From Pseudomonas sp. B33.4 (GTDB taxonomy: Bacteria; Pseudomonadota; Gammaproteobacteria; Pseudomonadales; Pseudomonadaceae): a stretch of DNA of 64,000 nucleotides. Of the stretch, positions 63,781-64,000 are shown piece after piece; position 1 is the first letter of the stretch; every line of letters begins with the position of its first letter. The stretch lies in the NCBI RefSeq assembly GCF_034555375.1, contig NZ_CP140706.1:3463001-3527000 (forward strand). The letters are read 5' to 3'. A program made the translations under genes and the position numbers. The notes beneath the pieces were generated by a model. It was given only the letters and a program-made list of their open reading frames with translations, was not told the DNA's origin and made no database searches.

Positions 63781-64000
63781 ATGTCTGTCACGTTTTCCCG
63801 TTGGCTCCCCTCCCTGCTTCTCTGCGCCGCCCTGCCCCTGTCTGCGCAGGCTGCCGCGCCAGCCGAAGCAACGCCTGAAGGCCCGGCTTACGGCCCGGAA
63901 CTGCAAGGTTTCGAATACCCTTACACGCTTAAACACTTTGCTTTCCAGTCGCAGGGCAAATCCCTGCAGATGGGTTACATGGACGTCGCCGCTCATGGCA
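63781..64000 (+). CDS. Secreted alpha/beta hydrolase, N-terminal part (runs off the window)
   Basis: An open frame of 73 residues to the window edge. A signal peptide (LLLCAALPLSAQA-AA) is followed by EGPAYGPELQGFEYPYTLKH and the strand pattern FQSQGKSLQMGYMDV, the start of a typical alpha/beta hydrolase fold. The catalytic residues lie outside. The ATG follows GGAGTTTGACCTT. Confidence 0.7.
   Translation, partial: MSVTFSRWLPSLLLCAALPLSAQAAAPAEATPEGPAYGPELQGFEYPYTLKHFAFQSQGKSLQMGYMDVAAHG

Overview
This is chromosomal DNA of a fluorescent Pseudomonas, most likely of the P. fluorescens group. The reasons are the GC-rich codon use, a complete fapABCDEF functional-amyloid operon, a PvdQ-type acylase, NhaB, a short-type 6-phosphogluconate dehydrogenase fused into an operon with zwf, DpkA, and many interspersed REP palindromes typical of this group. 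No tRNA, rRNA, CRISPR array, prophage or transposase gene was found. The genes look like a mix of core genome and accessory islands.

Layout. 1-5.2 kb: tail of a LysR regulator, a YjbR-like protein, DUF1294 and uppP (leftward), a Cache-type chemoreceptor, then pnuC with a NadR-like ribosylnicotinamide kinase (NAD salvage). 5.2-12 kb: the Fap amyloid operon with a candidate sigma-54 promoter in front, and at its far end a convergent sigma-54 activator that is the obvious candidate regulator. 12-15.3 kb: small unknown gene, a delta-60 repeat protein and an Ig-like repeat protein. 15.4-20.3 kb: nhaB, then the leftward operon gnd-zwf-HAD phosphatase. 20.6-25.6 kb: cptA lipid A/core phosphoethanolamine transferase, a TonB-dependent siderophore receptor with a Fur-box candidate, and a small secreted protein. 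25.9-33.7 kb: GNAT, DinB, zapE, SnoaL-like, WYL regulator, aldo/keto reductase, ureohydrolase plus polyamine-type binding protein with a divergent LysR. 34-40.5 kb: NCS2 permease, small lipoprotein, GNAT, nitrilase with divergent LysR, DUF883 protein, dpkA.

40.7-45.6 kb holds one very large gene (about 1,624 residues) for a dermonecrotic-toxin-like protein with four copies of an internal module and a C-terminal HExxH protease-like segment. 45.6-49.5 kb: PepSY protein, an orphan FecR and pvdQ. 49.6-51.3 kb is gene-free: an array of eleven 110-bp tandem units made from a REP-like element, followed by a GC-rich interspersed repeat.

52.5-59.6 kb is the most unusual locus: an MdfA-like exporter, a LuxE-type acyl-protein synthetase, a LuxC reductase fused to a second adenylate-forming domain, a third PaaK-like adenylating enzyme and a GNAT acyltransferase, all co-directional and tightly packed. 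It reads as a small biosynthetic operon that activates and reduces a carboxylic acid, decorates the product and exports it. The window ends with a small unknown protein, a second chemoreceptor, a DUF411 copper-type protein behind a CopR-like palindrome, a YqaA-type membrane protein and the start of a secreted alpha/beta hydrolase.
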